Below, piece after piece: positions 30,901-37,844 of a stretch of 64,000 nt of DNA (its first letter is position 1; each line of letters begins with the position of its first letter). The notes beneath the pieces are model-generated. The model had not been told where the DNA came from, made no database searches, and saw only the letters and a list, made by a program, of their open reading frames with translations. The translations under genes were made by a program, and so were the position numbers. The stretch is from a virus: positions 62,001 to 126,000 of the IMG/VR virus record IMGVR_UViG_3300044701_003953. The stretch is one strand, 5' to 3'.

Positions 30901-33126
30901 TTCAGGCCCGAACTCGAAAGAGTGATATCTGTACGATATATTGGTGACCAGGGCAACGACGAGTATCAAAATTTCGAAATAATCAAAAAAACGTCATACC
31001 AGTTTGAAAAATATCCTACGGATTTTTCAAACAACGGATCTGGTCAGTATAAAGTACTCGTTGGAGATGTGATAAAAACTCCCGACACAGATTACACTAT
31101 TGACGGAAAAATATTAACCGTTAATGCGGATATCATCGAAGAAGGCCAACAGATCAAAATCTATGTGGAGTCCGACACGATTTCAACAGTCGATCCTGAA
31201 CTGATCGAAAATTCATATTATGACGAGGAAGCAAACAAGTGGGCAGTTGATGTCAATGGACAACGCATACATCTTGATGGACTATCGTCGATAAACGTCG
31301 GGCAGCGTGTACGCGGCTCGGGAGTCAACAACTTCAATAATGTTGTCACAGTTGCAGAAATACGCGAAGACAGCAACGAAATAGTTTTAACGAGCCAAGA
31401 TAAAAACAAAATGGAATTCAAAGAAGTGATAAGAGAGAACGATAGTCTATCGTTCTCCCGAGGCCTTTTATCGGATCCCAAAACACAAATTTATTTTGAC
31501 AAAGATAAAAATGTAGCTGACCCACGCAGATACAGAATCGACGAAGAATCTAATTCATTGACTTTAGTTAACCCGTCGTTGCTCGATGACGATTTAAAAG
31601 AATTGTCATTGCCAAGTTGGATCAAAGTGGTGTTTACTTATAACGACCCGGCAATTTTAGTATCGGGTAAAAGTGCGATTGAGATCCTGTATTTTATTTC
31701 TCCCATCGAAACAGAGGAAAATTTTGACTATCGTTTATTTTCGGTCGTTCCTGGAGATCAAATCGACAATGCCATTGACAGGATCGGTTCCTATTACGTG
31801 GCGTCCGAGGGAAGCGCAGGACAAGACCCTAGTCAAATCGTTAAAGGACTCAGATATCCTGGCGTAAACGTACAAGGCCTGCCTTACGCCGAGGACGAGG
31901 AAACACAGGCCGCAGCCGATTTGATCGACACACATATTTCTAGTCGATATCAAGATACCGAACTTGGAACTCGTCCCGAAGATATCACCATTGACGGTGG
32001 AAAATATGTTGACAAGTTCAGCAGCCACGCCCCCGAAGAATTAGTGCCAGGGATAATCTTTGACAGTGTCAACATGCAAGTTTTCACTCGTCCCATCCGA
32101 CCATGGGCAGAGCCACCAATCGACGAAACGCCCTTTACTATAGTTGATCGTCAACAAACTGACTATCGACTGACAAAATACACAGTCAACGAAACCATTG
32201 GTACATTAGTCTACGACGGAAAAGTATTGGTCAATGGAAGAGATTACGAAATAATTTCCGACGGCGAAGCTATAAGATTTTTAATAAGAGAAGGAGACAA
32301 AAACGTAGATTCCTTCTTTGATCAGCCACCAGAACCGGGATCGACCTTTAGAGTGTACGGCTACGAAGTCATTGGCGATCATTACGGACACCGCTTATTC
32401 CACGGAATGGCCGAAGATCGTAATTACTATAGGATATCCGCCGAGGCATCTACAAGACTAGCACAAGACTTGGATCTATTCGACACAGAAATACATGTCG
32501 GAGACGCATCTCGCCTGTCATCGGCAACATTGAGTGATCCTGGAAAAATAGTTATCAATGGCGAAATGATCACTTATCTGCGAAATTATGCCCGCGAGTC
32601 TAAGATAGACTGGAGCAGTGAAGATAAACCGTTGGTTGTGTTAAAAGATGCGATAGTGTTATATCAAGACAAATATTATTTGGTACAAGAAGATATCAAC
32701 TCTTCAGGGGATATAATAGAATATATCAGTGCGGGGATAGTCAAAGAAATCGATATCAACACACTGGCCAGGATACGTCGCGGAACCAATGGTACCGGTG
32801 CACCGTTGAAGCATAGAATTTCAACACGGGTAGTTGATGTCAGTGACGCACAACTGTTGCCTGGCAACGCCGACGGCAATGACTGGATGAACTCCGCCGC
32901 CGAGTTTGGCTACAAGGAAGTCGGTGACTTTGACATGTTTGGGTATGATGCTTCAGATGCCGAAGGAACAGTTCCGCCAGAAACAACAGCAGAAGAGGTG
33001 TTGGCTCGCCCACTTGCTTCCCGCACCGGGGCCAAATTTGACAGTTTACAGCCTGTAAACAGCGCCGAAGTAATACCGTCGGAACAAGCTCGATTCCTGA
33101 GCAAGAGCCCCAGTTTTAGCCCTTGA
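18976..33126 (+). CDS. Giant virion structural protein (baseplate/wedge region), 4,716 residues
   Basis: A single uninterrupted 14.15-kb frame. The N-terminus (LNFLPEIFRTDANKKFLSAT; FINFNNYYWVPEGPE) matches the large structural protein found after gp6 in marine T4-like phages, the position of T4 gp7. Within it I see: four adjacent ~40-residue aromatic repeats at ~583-765 and one at ~1930-1972 that resemble carbohydrate-binding module 5/12 (Y..GD.V.y.g..Y.a....P.....W); at least seven FG-GAP-like repeats between ~2345 and ~3050 (FGHSVCISEN, FGHSFDIDIR, followed by VSSP or VGAP); and two GxGYT-x-x-P repeats at ~3783-3850. It probably builds the wedge periphery and contacts the cell surface. The C-terminus carries INGEMITYLRNY and ARIRRGTNGTGAP, common in phage structural proteins. 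Exact equivalence to gp7 is inferred. Confidence 0.88.
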   Translation: MASSKTLNFLPEIFRTDANKKFLSATVDQLISEPNFKRINGYIGRRVAPTFKPSDNYILEDDKARQNYQLEPCVVSQNSFTDKIEFFSSYRDLLQKISYYGGNVSDHNRLFENEYYTFDGCFDLDKFINFNNYYWVPEGPEAVDIFAGEVDSEGEYTVTRNIASNGLTFSGRGQEVNPTLTLARGGTYVFRLDQPGRKFWIQTEPGVNGVKSAQANISTREVVGVINNGNDQGTVTFRVPLSTAQERFTSMTLAAVSDFAVETKYVDIHNHGLREFIKTNPKGFDGYRDPIDIDGKYLIFINQDDSDVSWTNDEIFDYHPYDIVVTETVPPAIRRNLWRIQLVPSDNDYIINLVPATGILPNQKVFIRKGIDNATQEFFIDYDGFYKRVPIITANLDRLYYQDESDPSFVGEIRLVDAGNVFINVETDIVGKINYTSPNGVIFTNGLKVRFNSQVNPEKYRQREYYIEGVGKAIQLIDVSLLVNPGYFDEQLKNLDYITINRGSTDLNAWTRSNRWFHIDVLKSAAAYNKTVDLPDNQYRAKRPIIEFEPNLQLYNFGREGLGKVDYLDFYIDDAFSQVEGFGKPYDSLEHYAKDDVVLVANQVYRAKIDLQQPPDNTSNWQDYGFVYDFELTRVYTIGQLTKYQNAIYRAIGTTAENLPTNISYWTPVAYDRNSAVVFNTDTSYQIGDLVSFENKYYICTSAAQGISPAESELTWSLSDTYVDYDVAIANTILKGQYSIYQGRLYLALMNIVQPPIGNAYWEEILEIQDGKTVIFAGDQDTQIRNSIYVMTMEEIGGVEVPHLTPILESGIKQYHTVAISSGENRGKNFWYDGTSWHQGKIKTSVNQTPLFEVIDHDGISFGDTERYYNSNFVGTPIFSYKQGTGKNDTILGYPLSYRNFGNVGDIEFSNDFNNSVVTYLEGTKELTKKIDLGYLISYSDRENISLKNVWKKASEKSHQYQIISHVFDGTTNYFEIDIDPAAGEKQIPYIKVFVDNRLLKRSQFKLETIGAKKVVRIVSSALPKDSNIDILIYSETPSEIGYYEIPPNLDFNPLNQDFEYLTLGQIKNHFFKLSENTKVANETVGNYAGYRDVQYKQNGGLILQQSSPMIYSNLFLQDSVVNFVDSIDFASKEYTKFKNKFLEIAETLALTDISRVPSAVDEILKNINFSKNQSSPWYYSDMVPCGDNRREYVDTVINPLLRQFDLPTVFNDRVLSNRAVLVYVNDQQLVKDRDYYFPQDRTAVIINDSYNLNAGDIVKIVDYFNTDGCYIPETPSKLGLYPKFVPYKHRDDSYRQPIDVIQGHDGSITPAFGDLRDELLIELEKRIYNNIKVGYSENIINIHDFIPGKFRDVKYSLQEFERVLAKSFLRWAGGNRVDFSTNSTFLANDPWTWNYWKYRDSIDGEALPGTWRAIYKYFYDTVRPNTHPWEMLGFSEEPEWWQDRYGPAPYTGGNLLLWTDLSEGYIHAGPRAGYDARFARPELLKIIPVDDYGTLRSPNAFAVSNFNSKDASRSFVVGNQGPAEYAWRQSSDYAFAVQKAIALTRPAFYFGSLMNVMRYNRNIKLDQLVLTDSLKRISPTDIIINGKINDDGSVSRVSGYLNWIRDYIINLGRDPIDFIETRLKNISVQLAYQVAGYTDKNYIKVLAEQSSPTSINDSVVVPEENFYIHLSKSSPIKKLVYSAVIVEKTPNGYTVSGYDLASPYFTIIPGLANNNAYAIEVGEQRGIIYKDYQSKKITVPYGYEFTSRQQVVDFLVSYGRFLTGQGFRFVDNDNVLNARKDWILSAREFLHWSQQGWSTGNLIILSPVGSSLRVNSPTGVVDHVKNTINGSKLLDQQFSTIKSNQFSVLRGNGEFKVSTLNESMISLAELEVVQYEHAIIFDNTTVFNDIIYKPELGNRQYRLKLVGSKTGNWAGELNPPGFIYNSEYVDDWQAGRDYKKGSVIKFKEQYYTALVDIIATDEFVQSQWSQIDRSSIKTGLLPNFAFNAQKFENIYDIDNSPTDMDLLEYSAGLIGFRERSYLTDFGLDPLSQVKFYQGFIKDKGTHNSIETLASAKLNNISSEINYFEEWALRIGEYGSIESDAQIEIILDETEITNDPAVIEFLDINDTPSPAVVGIHVNDVYRKTSSYKKDIFIDRSDDTDLSNDILTAGYVHVNDVDATVFDIRDQVDFDQYLSYAGRGTKIWVAKDFDNDWNVYRVNETDNNISGARYDLDENIMFFFEKPHNLSAGEVFIVKGLDKAVDGFYKVNEIVDIFKISSTIYKNSEDIKKIRNFNGHGVFLKTKSMRVDEPTDIGRISPPYGWVAGDRVWVERNDQQERWAVYEKSQVWDYSKAIEAQSSEFLGEDQFGYAVKMNSQQDLIAVSSPFTESGNVKTFVKLISGEFKQSSTLKPTQTSDVAGFGKSLDLADYTAVVGAPDSKSGKGLVYIYNFRREENLRSPQVLVNVDSNPGDNFGHSVCISENTNWIYVSSPGAAKVFAYYKDIGIIARNQSVDLVEGVSRYDIPFVDELALGSEDFEMMQLSIGSTVLTPGIDYTVDQENYQVVVNVESFQGEEINFSVAPGYRYAFTISNEMADSKFGHVVKTNYDGSRIFVSAPNHDLTKYQRDENGDLVLDDQGNPIPDEFRRDDNKNLLLDSQGNPIPIYRRESGAMYIYQRRVESRLIKSNQILYEPSSQASDIVALRLGETLINPRTGYTINSRYQVIAISDESVVGSFQYTYGDDLEEKFAEFLTDNDISLLDIADYSYTPISNSIELSRGNESGQILRIDTKAFDLAQFITSPDQIDYNHFGHSFDIDIRSKYLYVGAPDYRDSSYSRGKVYKFIDQGQALGQLKISPAIDLSEVESIFVNQTSVSLTTQDASLETLANDINLANIPGVMAEIVGSDLIIKDISSKKSGIEVYENSGNEIPSLSVETFFLDQEILEPDENVGSFGTNIRLDRSGENLLISSTDADLQQNVDFDLSRKDFQTRFDNGTTRFINVVKGSGAAYLYQLMSNPSTGVSNAGYMIFAEKLSLKDAYTGDGFGHGTDINRDFMLVSSPKFDPVPARSEYDIKVDNLRELSFIDTSILPNGTRILVLSDLNEQGRWSMWRVSTGSLTKIFSSLLSNIGSLHLYVNPTRRKPWDISRIQQPRVDLSSINRLMIYNRNTNTIIANLDFIDPVKGKILGAAEQDIDFKTEIDPAIYTDAIDGLSVDSNLRWGEQQVGLIWWNLSKVRFLDYEQSDLQYRSANWGSMFPGSEIEVCEWVSSSVPPSQYVSRGGTGVPMYDGQAYVVDTVVDSQSGIVNPRYYFWVSGKEETFTGKKKSSAASIANIISQPTIQGIAYAGILKSNAIALFGVNPYLSGQNIVLKIDYANLPNENTVHSEFELVQENRGDSQIPGKILDKLVDSLAGVDRVGNIVPDPRLSDSERVGISYRPRQNMFVDRARALKSVLEYVNRTFKTLPMARQFNIDIFRSQDPVPTPSGYDRKVNSVEDLDYIDRKEISVGYRVLIEEDASNDGLWTVWTYNGTKFNLSRIQVYKSDLYWEFVDWQDEGFDLRSEVDFTVDYAKDIATLITSPGDLIRVRYDQEDKFGIYQVGDDGRLILKGLEKGTIRLLPDLYDLDIGGMGFDAANFDNVRYDKTPGIEIREIVGAIRNTIFVGEFKEYFNKMFFVAVNYLLSEQKHNDWIFKTSFINIVHRLRKLDQYPSFVRDNQDYYIDYINEVKPYRTQIREYLLNYNGDEIFYGNLTDFDLSPYYDRSTNQYRSPNGERPNDAVVQDRHEYRDWKENHTFIIDRIEIQNPGSGYTVVPVITVEGGGGSGAVLRARTNYDEIVSIEVINPGKGYTSTPRILINGNGTGAKAYAVLRNFSGNQSTGYNLVRSLDTHIKFDRTTYEISIPEWKPNVTPGIYSDIISYNSQVYRYNIKNIFAVPIMMSAIETATVELINSFEVTETTLTEDTAVFIVGTDGGRTRISLNVDYSIDVDTNVLTVFRPELERVISVRYIGDQGNDEYQNFEIIKKTSYQFEKYPTDFSNNGSGQYKVLVGDVIKTPDTDYTIDGKILTVNADIIEEGQQIKIYVESDTISTVDPELIENSYYDEEANKWAVDVNGQRIHLDGLSSINVGQRVRGSGVNNFNNVVTVAEIREDSNEIVLTSQDKNKMEFKEVIRENDSLSFSRGLLSDPKTQIYFDKDKNVADPRRYRIDEESNSLTLVNPSLLDDDLKELSLPSWIKVVFTYNDPAILVSGKSAIEILYFISPIETEENFDYRLFSVVPGDQIDNAIDRIGSYYVASEGSAGQDPSQIVKGLRYPGVNVQGLPYAEDEETQAAADLIDTHISSRYQDTELGTRPEDITIDGGKYVDKFSSHAPEELVPGIIFDSVNMQVFTRPIRPWAEPPIDETPFTIVDRQQTDYRLTKYTVNETIGTLVYDGKVLVNGRDYEIISDGEAIRFLIREGDKNVDSFFDQPPEPGSTFRVYGYEVIGDHYGHRLFHGMAEDRNYYRISAEASTRLAQDLDLFDTEIHVGDASRLSSATLSDPGKIVINGEMITYLRNYARESKIDWSSEDKPLVVLKDAIVLYQDKYYLVQEDINSSGDIIEYISAGIVKEIDINTLARIRRGTNGTGAPLKHRISTRVVDVSDAQLLPGNADGNDWMNSAAEFGYKEVGDFDMFGYDASDAEGTVPPETTAEEVLARPLASRTGAKFDSLQPVNSAEVIPSEQARFLSKSPSFSP

Positions 33127-33132
33127 TAAATA
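33125..33132 (+). promoter_or_regulatory. T4-type late promoter motif GATAAATA
   Basis: Identical to the motifs at 8448 and 37811. It covers the last two bases of the giant gene's stop codon and ends 5 bases before the next ATG at 33138, so a transcript started here would be nearly leaderless for that gene but could serve the fibre genes downstream. Confidence 0.55.
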
Positions 33133-33137
33133 ACACT

Positions 33138-33839
33138 ATGGAACATAATCAGCCAGAAGATGAGAAAAAAATGGATCAGATAATCGAGGAAAACAAACGC
33201 AAGCCCGACGACGTTGGTGGAGTCCACGTGCAGGGCCACATCAAAATACACGATCCCGAAACGGGAGAGATTTTCATCGATAAGCGCAATGCCATACACT
33301 ATGAAAATATCTCAGAAGCTATTGCCTATAATTTAGCCAACAAAGGTCGCGGCTTTATATATCGCATGCATTTTGGTAACGGTGGTACAACAGTCAACGA
33401 GACCGGGGTGATCACTTATAACCCTGCTAATACCAATGCACAAAACAGTAGCTTGTATAATGCGACTTACAGTAAAGTCGTCGACGACACATCGGTGGCT
33501 AACCCCGATCCATTAAGAAACAAAATGGAAGTCCGTCACACGCCCGGTACACCTTATACTGACATATTGGTCACTTGTTTATTGGATTATGGCGAACCCA
33601 ATGACCAGGCAGCATTCGACTCGACACAAGACCTTTCGGGTGCCTATGTATTTGACGAATTGGGACTAGTGGCAAAGAGTATCAATGAAACCGACGATGT
33701 TGATGGTGGTCTGGGATCCGCAGGAAAATTGTTGACGCATGTGGTTTTCCACCCGGTACAAAAATCATTGAATCGTTTGATACAAATAGATTACACCATA
33801 CGTATACAGACACTTACAAATTTAAGTTCGATAGGGTAA
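33138..33839 (+). CDS. Conserved virion structural protein (unnamed)
   Basis: A 233-residue protein from the ATG at 33138. An upstream TTG at 33123 overlaps the previous stop (TTGA) and would add five residues; neither start has a clear Shine-Dalgarno site. After a charged N-terminal 35 residues comes VQGHIKIHDPETGEIFIDKR, then beta-rich sequence, and the C-terminus contains HVVFHPVQKSLNRLIQIDYT. No cysteine motif, signal or membrane segment. It lies between the giant wedge-region protein and three fibre proteins, so it is probably a baseplate or fibre-attachment component (the T4 gp8-gp10 region), but I cannot name it. Confidence 0.72.
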   Translation: MEHNQPEDEKKMDQIIEENKRKPDDVGGVHVQGHIKIHDPETGEIFIDKRNAIHYENISEAIAYNLANKGRGFIYRMHFGNGGTTVNETGVITYNPANTNAQNSSLYNATYSKVVDDTSVANPDPLRNKMEVRHTPGTPYTDILVTCLLDYGEPNDQAAFDSTQDLSGAYVFDELGLVAKSINETDDVDGGLGSAGKLLTHVVFHPVQKSLNRLIQIDYTIRIQTLTNLSSIG

Positions 33840-33845
33840 TAGATA

Positions 33846-36170
33846 ATGTCGTACATCCTACATAAAACCAATGGAGAAATACTAGTTGCTCTGCCCGATG
33901 GAACACTAGATACCAGCCTGGGAATAAATCTCATGGGCCGGAATTATGTGGGTTACGGTGAATTACAACAAGAAAACTTCGTCAAGATTTTAGAAAATTT
34001 CGCCGACGATACTCGCCCAGATAATCCATTGGTGGGACAGATATGGTACGATACCGGCACGCAGACGCTGAAATATTACAATGGTTCGGTTTTTAAACCT
34101 GTGCCTAGTGTCGCCACATCGTCGTCGACACCTATTGATGTCGGCGAAGGCGACGGTTGGTGGGACACAGATAATAAACAATTAAAAGTTTGGAATGGGT
34201 CAAATTGGTCAACCATTGGTCCCGTAGATTTATCCTCTTTATCGGCCATACGTATTTTAGGAAATTTTGAATTTCCGAGCCAACTTCCAGAGCAAAACAA
34301 TACCTCCGGCGATGGATACATCATTGATGGCGACTTATGGATATGGTCTCTGGGCCAGTGGACCAACGTAGGTAACATCAAAGGGCCAAGAGGAGATATC
34401 GGACCGATGGGTCCCCGAGGAGATCGAGGATTGACGGGCCCGGCTGGTATACAGGGGCCGCAAGGCCCGGTTGGCCCGCAAGGAACGCAAGGCGAAAGAG
34501 GATCTCAGGGCCCAGTGGGACCTGCAGGTCCACAAGGTCCGGAGGGCCCACAAGGCCCACAGGGTGAGCGAGGCACCAGCATTCAATTAAAAGGTGCTGT
34601 TGACACTGTCAACGATCTACCACAGCAAAACGCAGAAACTCCACCAGAGCCCGGCGATGTCTATCTTGTGATAGCAAATGGTAATGGATATGTTTGGGAC
34701 GGATCTAATTGGGTCGACGCCGGGCAACTACGTGGACCCGAAGGTCCGCAAGGCCCACAAGGTATCCAAGGTCCGGTTGGCCCGCAAGGAGCCACAGGCG
34801 CCACAGGTGCCACTGGCCCAAGAGGACTTGCTGGTGCTACTGGTGCTACTGGTGCTACTGGTGCTACGGGACCCACTGGTCCACAAGGTCCAGTTGGCCC
34901 CACGGGAGCTACCGGTACACAAGGCCCACAAGGAGTAGTGGGCCCACAAGGTCCAATCGGCGTCGGAATATCGATAGTTAACGTCAATAATGACGGTGAT
35001 CTCATTGTCACTCGCACCGATTCCACAGTAATAAATGCAGGCAACGTCATTGGTCCCGAAGGACCTCCGGGAACAACTTCCTGGGAAGATCTCATTGATA
35101 AACCCACATTTGCTGCGGTGGCTACTAGTGGAAGTTACAATGATTTGTCTGGTAAGCCCACGTCGGTCAGCAGTTTTTCTAACGATGCTAATTATATCAC
35201 TCAATCTGGTGCAAGATCCTCGATATCAGTAACAGGCGCTGCTACTTATAATAGTGCCACCGGCGTAATCGATGTAGTTGGTGGAGTCAGTAGCGTCAAT
35301 GGAAAGACCGGAAACGTAGTTGTTAACACTGATGAAGTCAACGAAGGATCGACCAATCTTTATTTTAATAATGCCCGGGCACGATCAGCATTGAGCTTTG
35401 TTGCAGGCTCTGGTGCTTATAACTCAAGCACTGGCGTGATCACTATTCCTACTAACAACAATCAACTTACCAACGGTGCAGGGTTCGTGACTTCTTCGGG
35501 CGCGAGAACATCAATCAGTGCCGGTACAGGAATTTCATACGACAATACCACCGGCGTTATTACATTGAACATATCAGCAGGAACAGGAGTCACTGTATCC
35601 TCAAACACGATATCGATAGGTCAAGCAGTGGGTACTACCAGCACACCAACATTTGCGGGTATCACCGTTCCATCTTTGTCTAAGAGCGGTACTACTGGCG
35701 TGGGAAATATTGGATCAACCACAAACAGATTTGATACCGTTTACGCGAATGTGTTTTCGGGTACTTCTACTACTGCCCAATACGCCGACGTAGCCGAACG
35801 TTTTGCTGCAGATCAAGAGTATGCACCTGGGACCGTAGTCGAATTAGGCGGCCCAGCAGAAATCACAGTTGCTACCAACGAAGGTAGCGAAGAAGTATTC
35901 GGGGTCATTTCTACACGCCCTGCGCATCTAATGAACGCCGGTGCCGGTACAGATCGCACACACCCTGCTGTAGCCATCAGTGGACGAGTTCCTGTGCGAG
36001 TAATCGGTAAAGTGAAAAAAGGACAGAGATTGATCAGCGCCGGCAACGGCCTAGCAAAGGGTGCCCAAAAAGAAGAAATCACTAGCCTCAATGTAATTGG
36101 CCGTAGCCTTGAAAACAAAGATACTGATTCAGAAGGAATCATCGAGGCGATAGTTAGACTTAATTCTTAA
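33846..36170 (+). CDS. Collagen-like tail fibre protein with C-terminal chaperone-like domain
   Basis: A 774-residue fibre. The N-terminal ~125 residues ([59 protein letters not shown]) are shared with the next two genes and probably attach to the baseplate. Gly-x-y collagen-like repeats occupy ~178-240 and ~297-375. A beta-structured Asn/Thr/Gly-rich shaft follows. The last ~140 residues ([40 protein letters not shown]) are again shared with the two neighbours and look like an intramolecular chaperone or trimerisation domain. It likely recognises the host surface. The gap to the preceding gene is 6 bases. Confidence 0.85.
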   Translation: MSYILHKTNGEILVALPDGTLDTSLGINLMGRNYVGYGELQQENFVKILENFADDTRPDNPLVGQIWYDTGTQTLKYYNGSVFKPVPSVATSSSTPIDVGEGDGWWDTDNKQLKVWNGSNWSTIGPVDLSSLSAIRILGNFEFPSQLPEQNNTSGDGYIIDGDLWIWSLGQWTNVGNIKGPRGDIGPMGPRGDRGLTGPAGIQGPQGPVGPQGTQGERGSQGPVGPAGPQGPEGPQGPQGERGTSIQLKGAVDTVNDLPQQNAETPPEPGDVYLVIANGNGYVWDGSNWVDAGQLRGPEGPQGPQGIQGPVGPQGATGATGATGPRGLAGATGATGATGATGPTGPQGPVGPTGATGTQGPQGVVGPQGPIGVGISIVNVNNDGDLIVTRTDSTVINAGNVIGPEGPPGTTSWEDLIDKPTFAAVATSGSYNDLSGKPTSVSSFSNDANYITQSGARSSISVTGAATYNSATGVIDVVGGVSSVNGKTGNVVVNTDEVNEGSTNLYFNNARARSALSFVAGSGAYNSSTGVITIPTNNNQLTNGAGFVTSSGARTSISAGTGISYDNTTGVITLNISAGTGVTVSSNTISIGQAVGTTSTPTFAGITVPSLSKSGTTGVGNIGSTTNRFDTVYANVFSGTSTTAQYADVAERFAADQEYAPGTVVELGGPAEITVATNEGSEEVFGVISTRPAHLMNAGAGTDRTHPAVAISGRVPVRVIGKVKKGQRLISAGNGLAKGAQKEEITSLNVIGRSLENKDTDSEGIIEAIVRLNS
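34833..34868 (+). repeat. Four tandem copies of 9-bp GGTGCTACT
   Basis: Three perfect copies of GGTGCTACT and a fourth ending in G lie in the collagen-like part of the fibre gene and encode Gly-Ala-Thr four times. Because the unit is a multiple of three, gain or loss by slippage changes fibre length without breaking the frame. Confidence 0.85.
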
Positions 36171-36203
36171 AGGCAATCGGGAAAAAAAGAAGAGAATTAA
36201 ACC

Positions 36204-37784
36204 ATGGATATATTCAAGACTAACGGAATCAAACTGACAAGTATCGCCGACGGAACGATTGATAGTCAAGCGTCTCCTTTGAGCTTGCCAGCAAGAAATG
36301 TATCCGGGTATGGTAAAATACTAAACGAAAACCTAGTCAGGTTACTAGAAAATTTTGCAGACATTACGCCTCCTACCAATGGGTTGCTAGGACAATTATG
36401 GTTCGACGTCGACGATAATCAACTATATGTCAATACTGACCGCGGCTATCAACCACTGACTGTATCTTATAAAACATCGTCGGAGCCAGAAAATCCTGCT
36501 ATCGGAGACATCTGGTGGGATTCGGGAAAAAAACAATTAAAAGTGTTTGATGGTAACAAATGGATGGTGATTGGCCCCGATTACGAAAGTAGTTGGGGAG
36601 AGACTGGTTTATTCTCAAACATCGTTCGCGACGAGTCGGGCATAGATCATTTGATCACACGATTCAAACTTGGCGGCCAAGACCGGTTGATCATTAACAC
36701 TGATCCTGAGTTCGTTCCTTTAGAGCCCATCTCCGGATTCCCAACGATCAAGCCTGGTATCACTGTATCAAATCGCGTACCAAATTTTCTTTATAACTCC
36801 ACAGTCGAAAATAGTAATAGACTTGGGAATATTCCGGCATCGACTTATCTACGAAAAGATCAAGATTCCTTCATCGATGGAAAGTTGACATCTACGACCG
36901 TAGCCATTGGCGTCGACGGCCCTGCTGTTTTTTCTATAGTCGGCGATGACAAGGACCTAGTCATAGCAAATGAATCACTGGGTTCTTCTATCAATTTTGA
37001 TCTCTTTGTCGACGGAGATAAAACCACAGTTCTGTCATTGGATTCCTCGGGACAAGTGATATTGTCAGCTGACCCATCGAATCCTCAGTCTGCAACAAGA
37101 AAAAGTTATGTTGACGGAAAGTTCGACGAAAATAAGAATTACATCGACAGTAAGTTTAATGCCAGTGGATTACTGCCCATCGAAACCGGTGGTACAGCAG
37201 CGAACACCATCGAGGGAGCCCGAGCGAATCTTCGTGTTCCTTCAGTCAACGGAATAGGAGCTACTGGCCGATGGGACATAGATATCACCGGATCAGCTGA
37301 TGATGCGAAGAATCTCAATGGATTTGTTGAATCAACAAATCCTGTGCCCGACACTATAGCACGTAGGGACAGCTCAGGGGATCTAAAAGCCACTGAATTT
37401 ATCGGGGTAGCGACTAGTGCTCGTTATGCCGACTTAGCTGAAAAATATCTGACAGACAAAGTATACGAGTATGGAACAGTTGTCATGGTCGGAGGGGAAA
37501 AAGAAGTGACATCGTGTATTCCGGGTTCGAGAGCCATTGGTGCGATATCGGAATTTCCGGCCTACAAGATGAATAGTGAACTGACACACGGACAGTATGT
37601 GGCCCTCAAAGGGCGGTTAAAAATTAAAGTCGTAGGACCAGCGAAAAAAGGCGATATGCTAGTAGCCGATGATCACGGTGCTGCAAAATCTGTGCAAAAT
37701 AATGATGTTTTTGGGATTTTTGCTGTAGTCCTAGAAAACAACGAGGACCCTGGTACTAAATTAGTGGAGTGCTTGATACTCTAG
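36204..37784 (+). CDS. Tail fibre paralogue 2
   Basis: A 526-residue protein. Its N-terminus (SLPARNVSGYGKILNENLVR; LLGQLWFDVDDNQLYVNTD; IWWDSGKKQLKVFDGNKWMV) and C-terminus (ATSARYADLAEKYLTDKVYE; LTHGQYVALKGRLKIKVVGP) parallel those of the preceding and following genes. There is no collagen-like repeat in between. The C-terminal domain differs most among the three copies (EYGTVVMVGGEKEVTSCIPG). It starts 33 bases after the first fibre gene with a purine-rich GAAGAG before the ATG. It is probably an alternative or auxiliary short fibre; receptor unknown. Confidence 0.8.
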   Translation: MDIFKTNGIKLTSIADGTIDSQASPLSLPARNVSGYGKILNENLVRLLENFADITPPTNGLLGQLWFDVDDNQLYVNTDRGYQPLTVSYKTSSEPENPAIGDIWWDSGKKQLKVFDGNKWMVIGPDYESSWGETGLFSNIVRDESGIDHLITRFKLGGQDRLIINTDPEFVPLEPISGFPTIKPGITVSNRVPNFLYNSTVENSNRLGNIPASTYLRKDQDSFIDGKLTSTTVAIGVDGPAVFSIVGDDKDLVIANESLGSSINFDLFVDGDKTTVLSLDSSGQVILSADPSNPQSATRKSYVDGKFDENKNYIDSKFNASGLLPIETGGTAANTIEGARANLRVPSVNGIGATGRWDIDITGSADDAKNLNGFVESTNPVPDTIARRDSSGDLKATEFIGVATSARYADLAEKYLTDKVYEYGTVVMVGGEKEVTSCIPGSRAIGAISEFPAYKMNSELTHGQYVALKGRLKIKVVGPAKKGDMLVADDHGAAKSVQNNDVFGIFAVVLENNEDPGTKLVECLIL

Positions 37785-37800
37785 TCAATTTAAAAGCCAA

Positions 37801-37806
37801 TATAAT
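37801..37806 (+). promoter_or_regulatory. Putative -10 box TATAAT
   Basis: A perfect TATAAT lies 10 bases before the late motif at 37811, in the 60-base gap between fibre genes. The same pair (TATAAT followed by GATAAATA) occurs in front of the gp48-like gene. No clear -35 box is visible. Confidence 0.3.
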
Positions 37807-37810
37807 ACGA

Positions 37811-37818
37811 GATAAATA
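37811..37818 (+). promoter_or_regulatory. T4-type late promoter motif GATAAATA
   Basis: Lies in the intergenic gap 26 bases before the third fibre gene's ATG. Identical to 8448-8455. Its intergenic position makes it one of the best late promoter candidates in the window. Confidence 0.65.
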
Positions 37819-37844
37819 AACACAATATCGGAGATTTGTAGAAA

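Noticed and set aside
34661-35107. Minus-strand ORF rich in Pro, Gly and Val opposite the collagen-like fibre
   Set aside because: It is the mirror of GPx repeats on the other strand; the plus frame has matching neighbours, ribosome site and full-length homology pattern.
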